In this document: positions 9,501 to 17,103 of the stretch, piece after piece
Layout: every line of letters starts with the position of its first letter
Position numbering within the stretch: the first letter of the stretch is position 1
Assembly (NCBI GenBank): GCA_963678445.1
Contig: OY782877.1
Span: 3,410,001 to 3,474,000 of the forward strand
Length of the DNA stretch: 64,000 nt
Source of the DNA: G963678445 sp963678445
GTDB lineage: Bacteria > Hydrogenedentota > Hydrogenedentia > Hydrogenedentales > G963678445
Direction of reading: 5' to 3'
The notes under the pieces: generated by a model
Databases searched by the model: none
The model's input: only the letters and a program-made list of their open reading frames with translations
Told to the model about the DNA's origin: nothing
Made by a program: the position numbers and the translations under genes

Positions 9501-10496
9501 GAAGTGGCGTTGGGCGGACGGCGTATCACGAGCACGGTGGAGGGACGAGAACGCTATCCGGTACGGGTGCGTTATCTGCGTGAACTGCGCGATAGTATTG
9601 AGTCATTAGATGATGTCCTTGTAGCAACATCCGCCGGTGCACAAATTCCGCTTCGTCAATTGGCAGAGATCAAATATGTACGGGGTCCGCAAGTTATCAA
9701 AAGCGAAGACGCTTTCTTGTTGGGGTATGTGCTCTTCGACAAGAAGCCAGGTTATGCCGAAGTCGATACCGTTGAATCCTGCCGTCGCCATCTTGCGCAG
9801 ATGATAAAGCAAAAAAAACCTGTGCTTCCCAACGGTGTGCACTTTACCTTTGCCGGAAATTACGAAAATCAACTGCGCGCACAAAAACGTCTGCGAATTG
9901 TTTTGCCCCTGGCATTGGTCCTCATTTTTTTTCTTCTCTATTTCCACTTTCACAGTGTTGCCACTGCATTGATGGTTTTTTCCGGTATAGCCGTAGCCTG
10001 GTCTGGCGGTTTCATTCTTATCTGGCTTTTCGGACAGCCGTGGTTTCTCAACTTTTCCTTAATGGGAACGGATTTGCAAGCGCTTTTTCAGATTCACCCC
10101 CTTAACCTGAGTGCTGCCATATGGGTAGGTTTCCTCGCCCTTTTTGGTATCGCCACCGATGATGGCGTGATAATGGCCACCTACATTCGTCAAAGCCTTG
10201 ATAAACAGCAGCCACAGGATATAAGTGGGATCCGCCACGCCATAGTCAAAGCCGGAAAAAGGCGAGTACGTCCCTGCCTTATGACCACTGCAACTACCGT
10301 GCTTGCACTTATACCCGTGCTTACGGCCACTGGTCGTGGCGCCGATATCATGGCGCCTATGGCCATCCCCACCTTTGGCGGCATGCTAATTGCCCTTATT
10401 ACCATGTTTCTCGTTCCAACGCTCTACGCGGCCTATGCCGAACACTATCTTACTCATCAGGAGAAACAAGGGACAGTTACCCAAAATACAACTTAA
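6591..10496 (+). CDS. cusA: CusA/CzcA-type heavy-metal RND efflux pump (long subtype)
   Basis: A 1301-residue inner-membrane proton/metal antiporter. The RND plan is present: a first transmembrane helix, a periplasmic porter domain, and TM4 with the proton-relay motif VDMGIVICEN (D437, E444). A middle loop (PPLDEGAFLLMPTTMPHAALSEV), a second porter half and a final TM bundle (GIATDDGVIMATYIRQ) follow. It is about 250 residues longer than classical CusA. Extra hydrophobic segments sit around residues 535-670, and a hydrophilic insert rich in Asp/Lys/Arg around 785-860. Long CusA forms with comparable inserts are known in other bacteria. A GGGGG ribosome site precedes the ATG. With the two genes upstream it forms a complete tripartite pump; copper/silver versus zinc/cobalt cannot be decided. 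Confidence 0.92.
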   Translation: MSTERFSITDRFIGFFLENKLVVVILLLFLALWGIIVAPFDWSLAGLPRAPIAVDAIPDIGENQQIVFTAWEGRSPQDIEDQITYPLTTALMGVPGVRVVRSFSMYGFSTIYLIFEEKVDFYWSRARILEKLNSLPTNLLPVEVKPTLGPDATALGQVFWYTLEGRTEAGEPVGGWDLQELRTLQDWYVRYAFQSVPGVSEVASVGGFVKEYQIDVDPDALRAYGVTLAQVFAAVQRANKDVGARTIEVNQVEYIIRGIGFVKQLADLEYAVITAHAGTPIYVKQVATVTAGPAMRRGALDKDGAEAVGGVVVVRYGENPLRTLVLLKNKIKEISPSMPSKMLADGRKSKVTIVPFYDRSGLIWETLYTLRVALKQEILVTIIVLLVLLMHMRSAFLVSTMLPLTVLGCFIAMKMAHVDANIVALSGIAIAIGTIVDMGIVICENILSHLRSNEGKEEVSAQQCVYQATREVGGAVLTAVATTVISFLPVFTMQGAEGKLFRPLAYTKTFALLGAIFISLAFLPTLAQWLFASRWRSNTGKYFFYILLALVGVYLILFFHWWVGALLLLVILWRIFGHHFPLFFHTSIHFLLTGLIVLIVLLLFSNDWLPLGPEGGWGRNALFTGMLLGLLLGAILVFQRLYGTILSCCLDHKILFLSLPISLVLFGACIWLGFDTVFVWLPDSLRVSRPVQIATSLFPGLGREFMPPLDEGAFLLMPTTMPHAALSEVGNVISKQDQAISALPEVASAVGKLGRAETPLDPAPVSMIETLIQYHPEFLENEKGAPLTFRWEADKEDYFRDRDGTPIAAADGKAYRVRGRFARDNQDALIPSKNGKPFRLWRPHLEPALNPGRDAWPGIQKVEDIWREITKAASIPGTTGAPYLQPIAARLVMLQSGMRAPMGVKIKGKTLEDIETAALAIEHHLRQIPEVAPDTVNADRIIGKPYLEIHIDRQAIARYGIQLEDVQDVLEVALGGRRITSTVEGRERYPVRVRYLRELRDSIESLDDVLVATSAGAQIPLRQLAEIKYVRGPQVIKSEDAFLLGYVLFDKKPGYAEVDTVESCRRHLAQMIKQKKPVLPNGVHFTFAGNYENQLRAQKRLRIVLPLALVLIFFLLYFHFHSVATALMVFSGIAVAWSGGFILIWLFGQPWFLNFSLMGTDLQALFQIHPLNLSAAIWVGFLALFGIATDDGVIMATYIRQSLDKQQPQDISGIRHAIVKAGKRRVRPCLMTTATTVLALIPVLTATGRGADIMAPMAIPTFGGMLIALITMFLVPTLYAAYAEHYLTHQEKQGTVTQNTT

Positions 10497-10502
10497 TCTA
10501 AA

Positions 10503-10573
10503 GCGGTCCAGCGAGCTCCTTACCGTCACTGAACAGAGAAACCTTCGTTTTTATTCTCGATTTTATATTTTAG
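10503..10573 (-). repeat. Dispersed TTTA element, copy C (truncated centre)
   Basis: It starts GCGGTCCAGCG immediately after TAAA (10499-10502), only two bases beyond the cusA stop codon. The CTTACCGTCACTGAACAGAGAAA block and a T-rich left part ending TATTTTAG are recognisable. It is shorter than full copies, so it carries an internal deletion. Confidence 0.65.
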
Positions 10574-10590
10574 GGATAGCGTAAACTATC

Positions 10591-10620
10591 TTGCATTTTT
10601 CAAACGGTATTTGATAGGCT
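10591..10620 (+). promoter_or_regulatory. Possible serA promoter
   Basis: TTGCAT (10591-10596) and TAGGCT (10615-10620) are 18 bases apart. If used, it gives a leader of about 185 bases ahead of serA that ends in the terminator-like hairpin at 10767. No other gene is visible in 10574-10813. Confidence 0.35.
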
Positions 10621-10766
10621 CATTTCTTTGGGGTAGTTCGCTTTTTCCCGCTAGGGAGATAAAAGTGCGCATTGAAATGGGGTTGTATCGGGGGGGGACT
10701 GCTTTTTTCGAATAACCGTATTTCGTGTCTTTGCAGTGTATTTAGGTAGGCGTTCGTTATTTTTCG

Positions 10767-10795
10767 AAACGTGATAGCACGTTTTTGTTTTTTTT
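10767..10795 (+). terminator. Intrinsic-terminator hairpin in the serA leader (candidate attenuator)
   Basis: Arms AAACGTG (10767-10773) and CACGTTT (10778-10784) enclose the loop ATAG and run straight into a T-rich tract to 10795. The serA ribosome site starts only a few bases later. A competing pairing of CGTTCG (10751-10756) with CGAAACG (10765-10771) would break the first arm, so an antiterminator fold is possible. The ligand or signal is unknown; no known riboswitch core was recognised. Confidence 0.5.
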
Positions 10796-10813
10796 ACACA
10801 GGAGGATTGTAGG

Positions 10814-12397
10814 ATGCCCAGAATTCTCTGTCTGGATGGACTGAGTGCTGAGGGAGTGGATGTGTTTCGTGCTGCGGGTTTTGAAGTGGATGTGAAGCCC
10901 CCGCAAAAACCCGCGGAGTTGGCGGCGATTCTTGGTTCGTATGATGGCTTGGTGGTGCGTAGCGGCACGAAGGTGACGGCGGAAGCATTAGCTGAGGCGA
11001 AGCAGTTGAAGGTGATCGGTCGTGCGGGCGTGGGCACGGACAATATTGATAAGGAGGTGGCGACGCAGATGGGTATCGTGGTGATGAATACGCCGGGGGG
11101 CAACACGATTTCGACATGTGAACATACGTTTGCAATGATGCTTTCCCTGTGTCGCAATATCCCCCAGGCGCATGCGTCGATGCAGGAGGGGCGTTGGGAC
11201 CGTAAGCTCTTCATGGGCACGGAATTATGTGGAAAAACACTGGGCGTCATCGGCATAGGACGTATTGGGGGTGCGGTAGTAAAACGAGCGCAGGCCTTTG
11301 AGATGAAGGTTCTGGCGTTTGACCCCATTCTGACCCAAATTCAGGCGGAGACGTTGGGCGTAGAGTTGGTAGGCGTGGATGAACTGGTTGAGCGCGCGGA
11401 TTTCATCAGTATCCACGCGCCCAAATCGGAAAAAACGAATAACATGATTGCCGCGCCGCAGTTGAAGAAGATGAAGAAGACCTGCCGAATCGTCAATTGT
11501 GCACGCGGCGGCATCGTGAATGAAGCGGATTTGGCCGAAGCCCTGCGCACGAAAGAAATTGCGGGGGCGGCGTTGGATGTATACACGAGTGAACCTTTCA
11601 CGGATAATCCGTTTATTGGGCTGGACAATATAGTCATGACACCGCACTTGGCTGCCTCCACAGGAGAAGCCCAGTTGACCGTAGCGCGTGATGTGGCACA
11701 GCAAATGGTGGATTATCTGAATACGGGGGTAATCTCAAATGCGGTGAACGTGCCTAGTCTGGATAAGGAAACACGCGCCAAACTGCAGCCGTTGCTATAC
11801 TTGGCCGATCGCCTGGGACAGTTTCAGGCGTCCTTTATGCAGGGACGTCCTCATGCGGTGGAGATTGAGTATTGTGGTGATTTGGGGGTGACGGATACGT
11901 ACCCGATAACGGCAGCAATTCTGACGGGTTTCCTTAAACCGTTGGTGGAGGCGGTGAATATGGTAAGCGCCCCTTCGCAATTTAAAGAGCGGGGCATTGA
12001 GCTGAGTGAAAAACGCAGCCCGATTAAATCGGATTATGCCTTTGAGATCGGCTTGACGGTGACGACGGATGAAGGAAAACATACGGTAAAGGGAACGCTT
12101 TTCCACGGCAAGGATGTACGTATCTGCAGCATTGACAATATGCGGGTGGATGCGAAGCCGAAAGGATATATGCTGATCTGCATGAACGAAGACCGCCAGC
12201 TGATTATTGGGCGGGTCTGTACCAAAATTGGAGAGGCGGGAGTCAATATCGCCAATCTGATGTTGGGCCGGGATTCACGTGGCGGTCGTGCGTTGACCGT
12301 ATTGAATCTGGACCAGCCGCTCTCGGAAGAGGTGCTGGAACAGTGTCGTCAGGTACCCCATGTAAAAGAAGTACGTTTTGTAACTTTGCCGGAATAG
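10814..12397 (+). CDS. serA: D-3-phosphoglycerate dehydrogenase
   Basis: A 527-residue, full-length bacterial-type enzyme that oxidises 3-phosphoglycerate with NAD+ as the first step of serine synthesis. The N-terminal substrate domain starts MPRILCLDGLS. The NAD-binding Rossmann motif is VIGIGRIGGAV, followed by the catalytic CARGGIVNE and the catalytic His of TPHLAASTGEAQ. After about residue 320 come the intervening (ASB) domain and a C-terminal ACT domain (IIGRVCTKIGEAGVNIANLMLGR) that usually binds serine for feedback inhibition. AGGAGG lies well placed before ATG 10814. A terminator-like hairpin just upstream suggests transcriptional attenuation. Confidence 0.95.
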   Translation: MPRILCLDGLSAEGVDVFRAAGFEVDVKPPQKPAELAAILGSYDGLVVRSGTKVTAEALAEAKQLKVIGRAGVGTDNIDKEVATQMGIVVMNTPGGNTISTCEHTFAMMLSLCRNIPQAHASMQEGRWDRKLFMGTELCGKTLGVIGIGRIGGAVVKRAQAFEMKVLAFDPILTQIQAETLGVELVGVDELVERADFISIHAPKSEKTNNMIAAPQLKKMKKTCRIVNCARGGIVNEADLAEALRTKEIAGAALDVYTSEPFTDNPFIGLDNIVMTPHLAASTGEAQLTVARDVAQQMVDYLNTGVISNAVNVPSLDKETRAKLQPLLYLADRLGQFQASFMQGRPHAVEIEYCGDLGVTDTYPITAAILTGFLKPLVEAVNMVSAPSQFKERGIELSEKRSPIKSDYAFEIGLTVTTDEGKHTVKGTLFHGKDVRICSIDNMRVDAKPKGYMLICMNEDRQLIIGRVCTKIGEAGVNIANLMLGRDSRGGRALTVLNLDQPLSEEVLEQCRQVPHVKEVRFVTLPE

Positions 12398-12515
12398 GCG
12401 GATACGGACGGTGGTGCAGGAACGTTTCTGGTGTACATATGAAATAGCGATGGTTTCACGTCTCGCACAGTAGACCCTTCGCGAAAAACCAATGAGTAGG
12501 ATTTAAGGGAGAAGT

Positions 12516-13754
12516 ATGAGCGAATTTAAACACATTCAAGTGCCCGATGGAGAAAAAATCAGCGTAGCCAAAGGGGGTGCAATTGAGACCCCGGATCGCC
12601 CCATTATCGGCTTTATCGAGGGCGACGGCACCGGTCCGGATATTTGGCGCGCTTCACAATATCTTTTTGATGCCGCTATAAAGCATGTCTATGGCGGAAA
12701 ACGGGAAATTGCATGGATGGAAGTCTATGCGGGCGAAAAGGCCAATTCCGTATGCGGTTCGTATCTCCCTGAGGAAACCTTGGACGCGATTCGCACGTAT
12801 GAAGTAGCGATCAAGGGACCGTTGACGACGCCGATCGGCGGTGGATTCCGCAGTCTCAATGTAAGCCTGCGTCAACAACTCGACCTGTTTGCCTGTGTGC
12901 GCCCGGTACGTTATTTTGACGGTGTCCCCAGTCCTGTGCGTGAACCACAGCATATCGACATGTGCATCTTCCGTGAAAACACCGAAGATGTGTATTCGGG
13001 GCTGGAATTGGAATCGGGTACGGAAGAAGCATCAAAACTGATCCAGTTCTGCAAAGACACCTATGGTTGGGACATTCGTCCGGATTCAGGAGTAGGGATA
13101 AAACCTATCAGTGAAACCGGTTCCAAACGCCTTATCCGCGCGGCCATTCAGTATGCCCTGCAACAAAAACGCAAAAGCGTGACGTTGGTGCACAAGGGTA
13201 ACATCATGAAGTACACCGAAGGCGCATTCCGCAAATGGGGTTATGAGCTGGTGCGCGATGAATTTTCGGATGTAGCTGTGGGATGGGACGATTGCAATGG
13301 CGAGCCCGGCGACAAGCTGTTGGTCAAGGACACTATCGCTGACATCTTCCTGCAGCAGATCCTGACGCGTCCGAAGGAATTCGAAGTAATCGCAACCATG
13401 AACCTCAATGGCGATTACATGAGCGATGCGTTGGCAGCGCAAGTGGGTGGTATAGGTATTGCGCCAGGCGCCAACATCAACTACGAAACGGGTGTAGCGC
13501 TCTTTGAAGCAACACATGGCACGGCTCCCAAGTACGCCAACCTGGACAAGGTCAACCCGAGCAGCCTGGTACTTTCCGGCGTTATGATGTTTGAATACAT
13601 GGGCTGGCAGGAAGTGGCGGACGCCATTACTACGGCGATGACAAAAGCCTTTGCCGCGAAAACGGTTACCTATGACTTTGCACGCCTGATGGATGGCGCA
13701 AAATTGCTGAAATGCAGCGAATTTGCCAAAGTAGTCGTAGAAAATCTTAAATAA
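12516..13754 (+). CDS. icd: Isocitrate dehydrogenase (NADP-type)
   Basis: A 412-residue enzyme of the TCA cycle that decarboxylates isocitrate to 2-oxoglutarate. Family markers are GDGTGPDIW near the N-terminus, GGGFRSLNVSLRQQLDLFACVRP (the isocitrate-binding Ser/Asn/Arg segment), the FRENTEDVYSG block, and the C-terminal NLNGDYMSDALAAQVGGIGIAPGANI and EATHGTAPKYA nucleotide-binding region. Length matches bacterial icd. NADP preference is inferred from resemblance to the E. coli class. GGGAG precedes the ATG by 4 to 5 bases. It ends in a strong hairpin at 13787. Confidence 0.95.
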   Translation: MSEFKHIQVPDGEKISVAKGGAIETPDRPIIGFIEGDGTGPDIWRASQYLFDAAIKHVYGGKREIAWMEVYAGEKANSVCGSYLPEETLDAIRTYEVAIKGPLTTPIGGGFRSLNVSLRQQLDLFACVRPVRYFDGVPSPVREPQHIDMCIFRENTEDVYSGLELESGTEEASKLIQFCKDTYGWDIRPDSGVGIKPISETGSKRLIRAAIQYALQQKRKSVTLVHKGNIMKYTEGAFRKWGYELVRDEFSDVAVGWDDCNGEPGDKLLVKDTIADIFLQQILTRPKEFEVIATMNLNGDYMSDALAAQVGGIGIAPGANINYETGVALFEATHGTAPKYANLDKVNPSSLVLSGVMMFEYMGWQEVADAITTAMTKAFAAKTVTYDFARLMDGAKLLKCSEFAKVVVENLK

Positions 13755-13786
13755 TCGCAAGTTTTCCGCCCCAAAATTACGATTTT

Positions 13787-13813
13787 CCCCGGTGCATGAT
13801 CCATGCACCGGGG
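13787..13813 (+). terminator. Hairpin after icd
   Basis: A perfect 12-bp stem (CCCCGGTGCATG / CATGCACCGGGG) with a 3-base loop. Only a short, interrupted T tract follows, so termination strength is uncertain. Confidence 0.65.
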
Positions 13814-13852
13814 ATTCTCTTAGACAAAAACTATCCGCTCTACCCCCTCCGG

Positions 13853-13872
13853 CCTAAAAAACCGTGTATACT
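13853..13872 (+). promoter_or_regulatory. Recurring CCTAAAAAA...GTGTATACT motif
   Basis: An A tract followed by GTG and a TATACT hexamer (13867-13872). It is one of four closely similar sites in the window (others end at 21002, 48984 and 63360), all in front of plus-strand genes. No good -35 hexamer is seen at this copy. Confidence 0.35.
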
Positions 13873-13945
13873 GTTACTCCTCCCTGAGCACCGCCGAAAA
13901 AAGGGAAGAAATACGAAATATACACTCCACGAAGGCCGCCATAGG

Positions 13946-13975
13946 TTGCTTTATCAAGCTAGGCACAAGTACCAT
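13946..13975 (+). promoter_or_regulatory. Possible ubiE promoter
   Basis: TTGCTT (13946-13951), an 18-base spacer, then TACCAT (13970-13975) followed by AGCGC. The block AAGTACCATAGCGC is identical to one in front of aspS at 53085-53098, where the same 18-base spacing occurs. Confidence 0.4.
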
Positions 13976-14052
13976 AGCGCTTCCCCGCTTTATGGATGCC
14001 TTATATAAAAACTCTCAGGACGAAATGTCACGCCTATACAGGAAACGCTTTT

Positions 14053-14784
14053 ATGCAGGACCAACATTATTCTGAAGACACGCCCGCACGGCAAGGGGTG
14101 TGGAAACTATTCGATCGGATTGCACATCGCTATGATTTGTTGAACCGATTATTGTCTATGGGCTGCGATTGCTGGTGGCGCCGCAAGATGGTTGGGCAGT
14201 TTCCCCAAAAGCAGAATCTGCGGGTACTTGATCTGGCCACAGGTACAGGCGACGTGCTTTTTTCCATCCAGCGCCGTTTTCCGAAGTTGGCCATGGGAGT
14301 GGGATTGGATATGTCGCAGGGCATGCTGGCGCAGGCACGGCAGAAATGGATGCGTCGCGAGAATGCGACCATGCTTCATCTGGTCCGCGGCGATGCTACC
14401 GCGCTCACCTTTCCCGATGCCAGCTTTGACGCAGCTTCCATCTCGTTTGGTATCCGCAATGTAATCGACACGCCCAAGGGATTGCGTGAAATATATCGTG
14501 TACTTACACCAGAGGGGCGTGCGTTGATCTTGGAATTCTCCCTTCCCGCCAACGCATTGATTCGACGCTTCTACCTGTTTTATTTTCGCCATATTCTACC
14601 GCGCATTGGTGCCTGGCTGTCGGGCGATGCGTATGCATACACGTATTTGAACCGCACGGTGGAAACCTACCCCTATGGCGATGCCTTTTGTCAGTTACTA
14701 GCCGATGCCGGTTTTGAAAAAGTAACGGCGCAACCGCTTACCTTTGGTATTGCCACCTTGTACATCGCGGATAAAACGGCTTGA
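14053..14784 (+). CDS. ubiE: Demethylmenaquinone/ubiquinone C-methyltransferase
   Basis: A 243-residue class I SAM methyltransferase of the UbiE/MenG family, which methylates the quinone ring in the last or penultimate step of menaquinone or ubiquinone synthesis. Markers are the FDRIAHRYDLLNRLLSMG signature near residue 25, the SAM-binding VLDLATGTGDV at about 58-68, DMSQGMLAQARQK, and the SISFGIRNVID block followed by LEFS. The start is ATG 14053 with AGGAAA upstream; in-frame codons further upstream have no ribosome site. The ThuA gene begins ten bases after the stop, so the two are probably co-transcribed. Whether it acts on menaquinone, ubiquinone or both is not visible. Confidence 0.92.
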   Translation: MQDQHYSEDTPARQGVWKLFDRIAHRYDLLNRLLSMGCDCWWRRKMVGQFPQKQNLRVLDLATGTGDVLFSIQRRFPKLAMGVGLDMSQGMLAQARQKWMRRENATMLHLVRGDATALTFPDASFDAASISFGIRNVIDTPKGLREIYRVLTPEGRALILEFSLPANALIRRFYLFYFRHILPRIGAWLSGDAYAYTYLNRTVETYPYGDAFCQLLADAGFEKVTAQPLTFGIATLYIADKTA

Positions 14785-14794
14785 AAGGGCAGAC

Positions 14795-15439
14795 ATGGAA
14801 TTATCGTTAGCCGGAAAACGCATTTTATTGCTTATCGGGGGAGAGTACCATCCTTTTGAGGCCTTTACCGAGTTCTTTACACCGTGGGCTTCACAACATG
14901 AGAATACGGAACTGGTGGTAACGAAAGATCGGGCCTGTTTTACCGCCCCGGACTTGGAGCGGTTTGATATGGTGGTGACGTATACGCAGGGAGGAACTTT
15001 GACGCCAGCACAAGAAGCGGGACTGGTTCGATATGTGCGTGAAGGGGGCCTCTTTGTGGGAATACATGGCGCAACAGCCTCGTGGAAAGATAATGCGGAA
15101 TACATCGCCATGTTGGGCGGCGTCTTTGTGTCGCATGGTCCTGTAGGCCCCGTTGCCGTAACTATAAACGATGCCCTTTTCCCCGTCGAACCCGACACGG
15201 CCTCCTTTGAGATTGTCGATGAATTGTATGTACTAGATCGATTCTCCGCAGCGGATGTTACCGTGTTTGCAACGGCGCCGTGGGAAGGAAAATCGCATCC
15301 TATGGCGTATGTAAAGGCCTATGGAGAGGGACGTGTGTTTTACCTCGCATTGGGACACGATGAACGTGCGTTTGCGCATCCCCAGTTTCAGTACCTGCTG
15401 GCGCAAGGCATGGCGTGGACATTGCAGAAAGCGCTGTAA
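14795..15439 (+). CDS. ThuA-domain protein (glutamine-amidotransferase-like fold)
   Basis: A 214-residue protein with the ThuA signature: GGEYHPFE near the N-terminus, a central GIHGATASWKDNAEYIAMLGG, and the C-terminal HPMAYVKAYGEGRVFYLALGHDERAF. ThuA domains have a class I glutamine-amidotransferase-like fold and occur in sugar-utilisation loci; their reaction is poorly defined. There is no signal peptide, so it is cytoplasmic. The ATG at 14795 follows an AAAGGG site. The stop codon TAA at 15437-15439 is part of the TAAA at the edge of element copy D. Confidence 0.8.
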   Translation: MELSLAGKRILLLIGGEYHPFEAFTEFFTPWASQHENTELVVTKDRACFTAPDLERFDMVVTYTQGGTLTPAQEAGLVRYVREGGLFVGIHGATASWKDNAEYIAMLGGVFVSHGPVGPVAVTINDALFPVEPDTASFEIVDELYVLDRFSAADVTVFATAPWEGKSHPMAYVKAYGEGRVFYLALGHDERAFAHPQFQYLLAQGMAWTLQKAL

Positions 15440-15440
15440 A

Positions 15441-15539
15441 AGCGGTCCAGCGACCGCAAACAATAGCTATGGTCCTTACCATCCCTGACAACAACAAAAA
15501 TCCCGTTTCGTTTATGACGCCTTTTCAGAATTGAGGCAC
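15441..15539 (-). repeat. Dispersed TTTA element, copy D (tandem with E)
   Basis: A full-length copy in reverse orientation: GCGGTCCAGCGACCGC at one end, then CTATGGTCCTTACCATCCCTGACAACA, an A/T-rich part and GGCACT at the other end. It lies between convergent genes, directly after the ThuA stop codon, and is joined head-to-tail to copy E with a shared TAAA (15540-15543). Confidence 0.85.
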
Positions 15540-15543
15540 TAAA

Positions 15544-15639
15544 GCGGGCCAGCGACCGCAAGCAATAGCTATGGTCCGTACCAACCCTGACAACAGCAAA
15601 AATTTCGTTTTTTATGATAGCTTTTGGAATTTAAGTCAC
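15544..15639 (-). repeat. Dispersed TTTA element, copy E (tandem with D)
   Basis: About 85-90% identical by eye to copy D and in the same orientation. It runs from GCGGGCCAGCGACCGC to AAGTCAC and is followed by TAATG. Copies D and E together fill the gap between the ThuA gene and the convergent histidine kinase gene. Confidence 0.85.
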
Positions 15640-15686
15640 TAATGATTACAGACTCGTGCCAACGACGTCATTCCTCCGCCGGAAGA

Positions 15687-16778
15687 TTAAGCCATGTCGG
15701 GCACAGGAAATTCCAAGGTCAGCGTAGTCCCCTCCCCCTCCTCCGTATCCAGGTGAATGGCGCCGTGGTGCTCCTGAATAACGCCATAAGCGACACTCAA
15801 CCCCAACCCCATGCCTTCCCCTTGGGGCTTGGTAGTGAAAAATGGATCGAAGATTTTATGTCGGATACTTTTGGGGATACCATTGGCGTTGTCTCTGAAT
15901 TTTAGCAGGATGCTTTCCCCGGTAAAATGGCTCGAAACCTGCAGAATACGGGGCCGATCGTGTACGTTGCGTAACGCCTGATGGGCGTTCATTAAAATAG
16001 CCAGAAAAACCTGCTGTAATTTACGCTGTTGAATAGAAATGCGCGGAATACGGTCGTCGGTTCGTAACGACAACACAATGTTCTCTATCCGCATTTGGTA
16101 GGCACACAGTTTAACAATCTCACGCAAGGTGGCGTTGATATCATTCTCCAGAACGGGTGCTTCGTTGCGCCGTGCAAAGGAAAGCAGGTTCTCAATAATA
16201 TGGCGACACCGCTCTGCCTCTTCACTGATAGCCGCAAGACGACGATGCATCTCAGGGGGATGTTCTGTAGAAAGCAGAAGCTCCGTATAGCCCAGGATTG
16301 AAGTAAGCGGATTATTCAGTTCATGAGCAACCCCGCCCACAATTGTGTCCAGCGCGGAAAGTTTTTCCGCCTCTAGAACATTACGCTCTAACTGCAGCTT
16401 CTCTTTTACATCAAGCAGCAGAATCAACAGCCCCGGACTATTGCCGCCATTCTCGGCAATAGGTATAAACGTACAATCGCAGCGCAGTTGTGCGCCAAAC
16501 GGTGTTGTGCGTGAAGTATAGGCGCTCGCAGGCATGCCGGACTCAATGATGCTGTGCAAATCAAAGGCACGGTTAGGCACAGCGTCGGGCTCTGTCCATT
16601 GCATCTTCAATCCCACCATAGATGCAGGGGTAGGAGCACCACACAGCATAGCCGCTTTGGGATTAGCGTGTTTTATTACGGTCTTTTCATCGGTCAGAAT
16701 AATTCCGATAGGAGCATGCTTGATCAATGCGCCGGTGAAATCGGGTAGGTCAAGTGACAGTAGTTGCTTATTCCTCAT
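15687..16778 (-). CDS. PAS-domain sensor histidine kinase (NtrB-like)
   Basis: A 363-residue soluble kinase without transmembrane segments. An N-terminal PAS domain (about residues 10-115, with APIGIILTDEKTVIKHANPKA) is followed by a HisKA domain whose phospho-acceptor H152 lies in GGVAHELNNPLTSILGYTELL. A HATPase domain follows, with DNANGIP, the FDPFFTTKPQGEGMGLGLSVAYG lid and G2 box, and a LEFPVP end. The arrangement resembles NtrB. No response regulator is adjacent, so it is an orphan here. The start is ATG 16778 with GGGGGAGA seven bases upstream; an upstream in-frame TTG at 16805 lacks a site. Confidence 0.9.
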   Translation of the reverse strand: MRNKQLLSLDLPDFTGALIKHAPIGIILTDEKTVIKHANPKAAMLCGAPTPASMVGLKMQWTEPDAVPNRAFDLHSIIESGMPASAYTSRTTPFGAQLRCDCTFIPIAENGGNSPGLLILLLDVKEKLQLERNVLEAEKLSALDTIVGGVAHELNNPLTSILGYTELLLSTEHPPEMHRRLAAISEEAERCRHIIENLLSFARRNEAPVLENDINATLREIVKLCAYQMRIENIVLSLRTDDRIPRISIQQRKLQQVFLAILMNAHQALRNVHDRPRILQVSSHFTGESILLKFRDNANGIPKSIRHKIFDPFFTTKPQGEGMGLGLSVAYGVIQEHHGAIHLDTEEGEGTTLTLEFPVPDMA

Positions 16779-17103
16779 AACAATTCTCCCCCAAGCCCTT
16801 TTCAATAGTCCCGCCCTTCTCCAGCATACAGGAATGCTCGTATTTTGAAAAGTTTTTTTACAACGAAAAATATGTTTTCGAAAAATTCAACATCGATGCT
16901 GCAGCGCATCCATATGCCTCTGCTGAATTATTTTCAGAGTATTTGTATTCCTTTTGCTGTTGTGATTCGTTATAGTTGGTGATACTAAGTAACGATCGTG
17001 TTAACTATTGCATACACTGGGTGAATATTCTTGTTTGTCCGATGTATGTTTTCAAATAGAGTACGCAAAAAAATTGTAGATAGATGGAAAGGATGAACGC
17101 TTT
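16779..17103 (+). other. Intergenic region between divergent kinase and protease genes
   Basis: 325 bases with no gene. It must hold the divergent control region. Several weak -10-like hexamers occur (for example GATACT near 16981 and, on the minus strand, TATGCT near 16828), but no site is convincing. Confidence 0.4.

Noticed and set aside
13814..14052. Possible tRNA genes in this and other intergenic gaps
   Set aside because: No cloverleaf or conserved TTCGA-type T-loop with matching stems was found by eye in any gap; a dedicated scan would be needed to exclude them fully.
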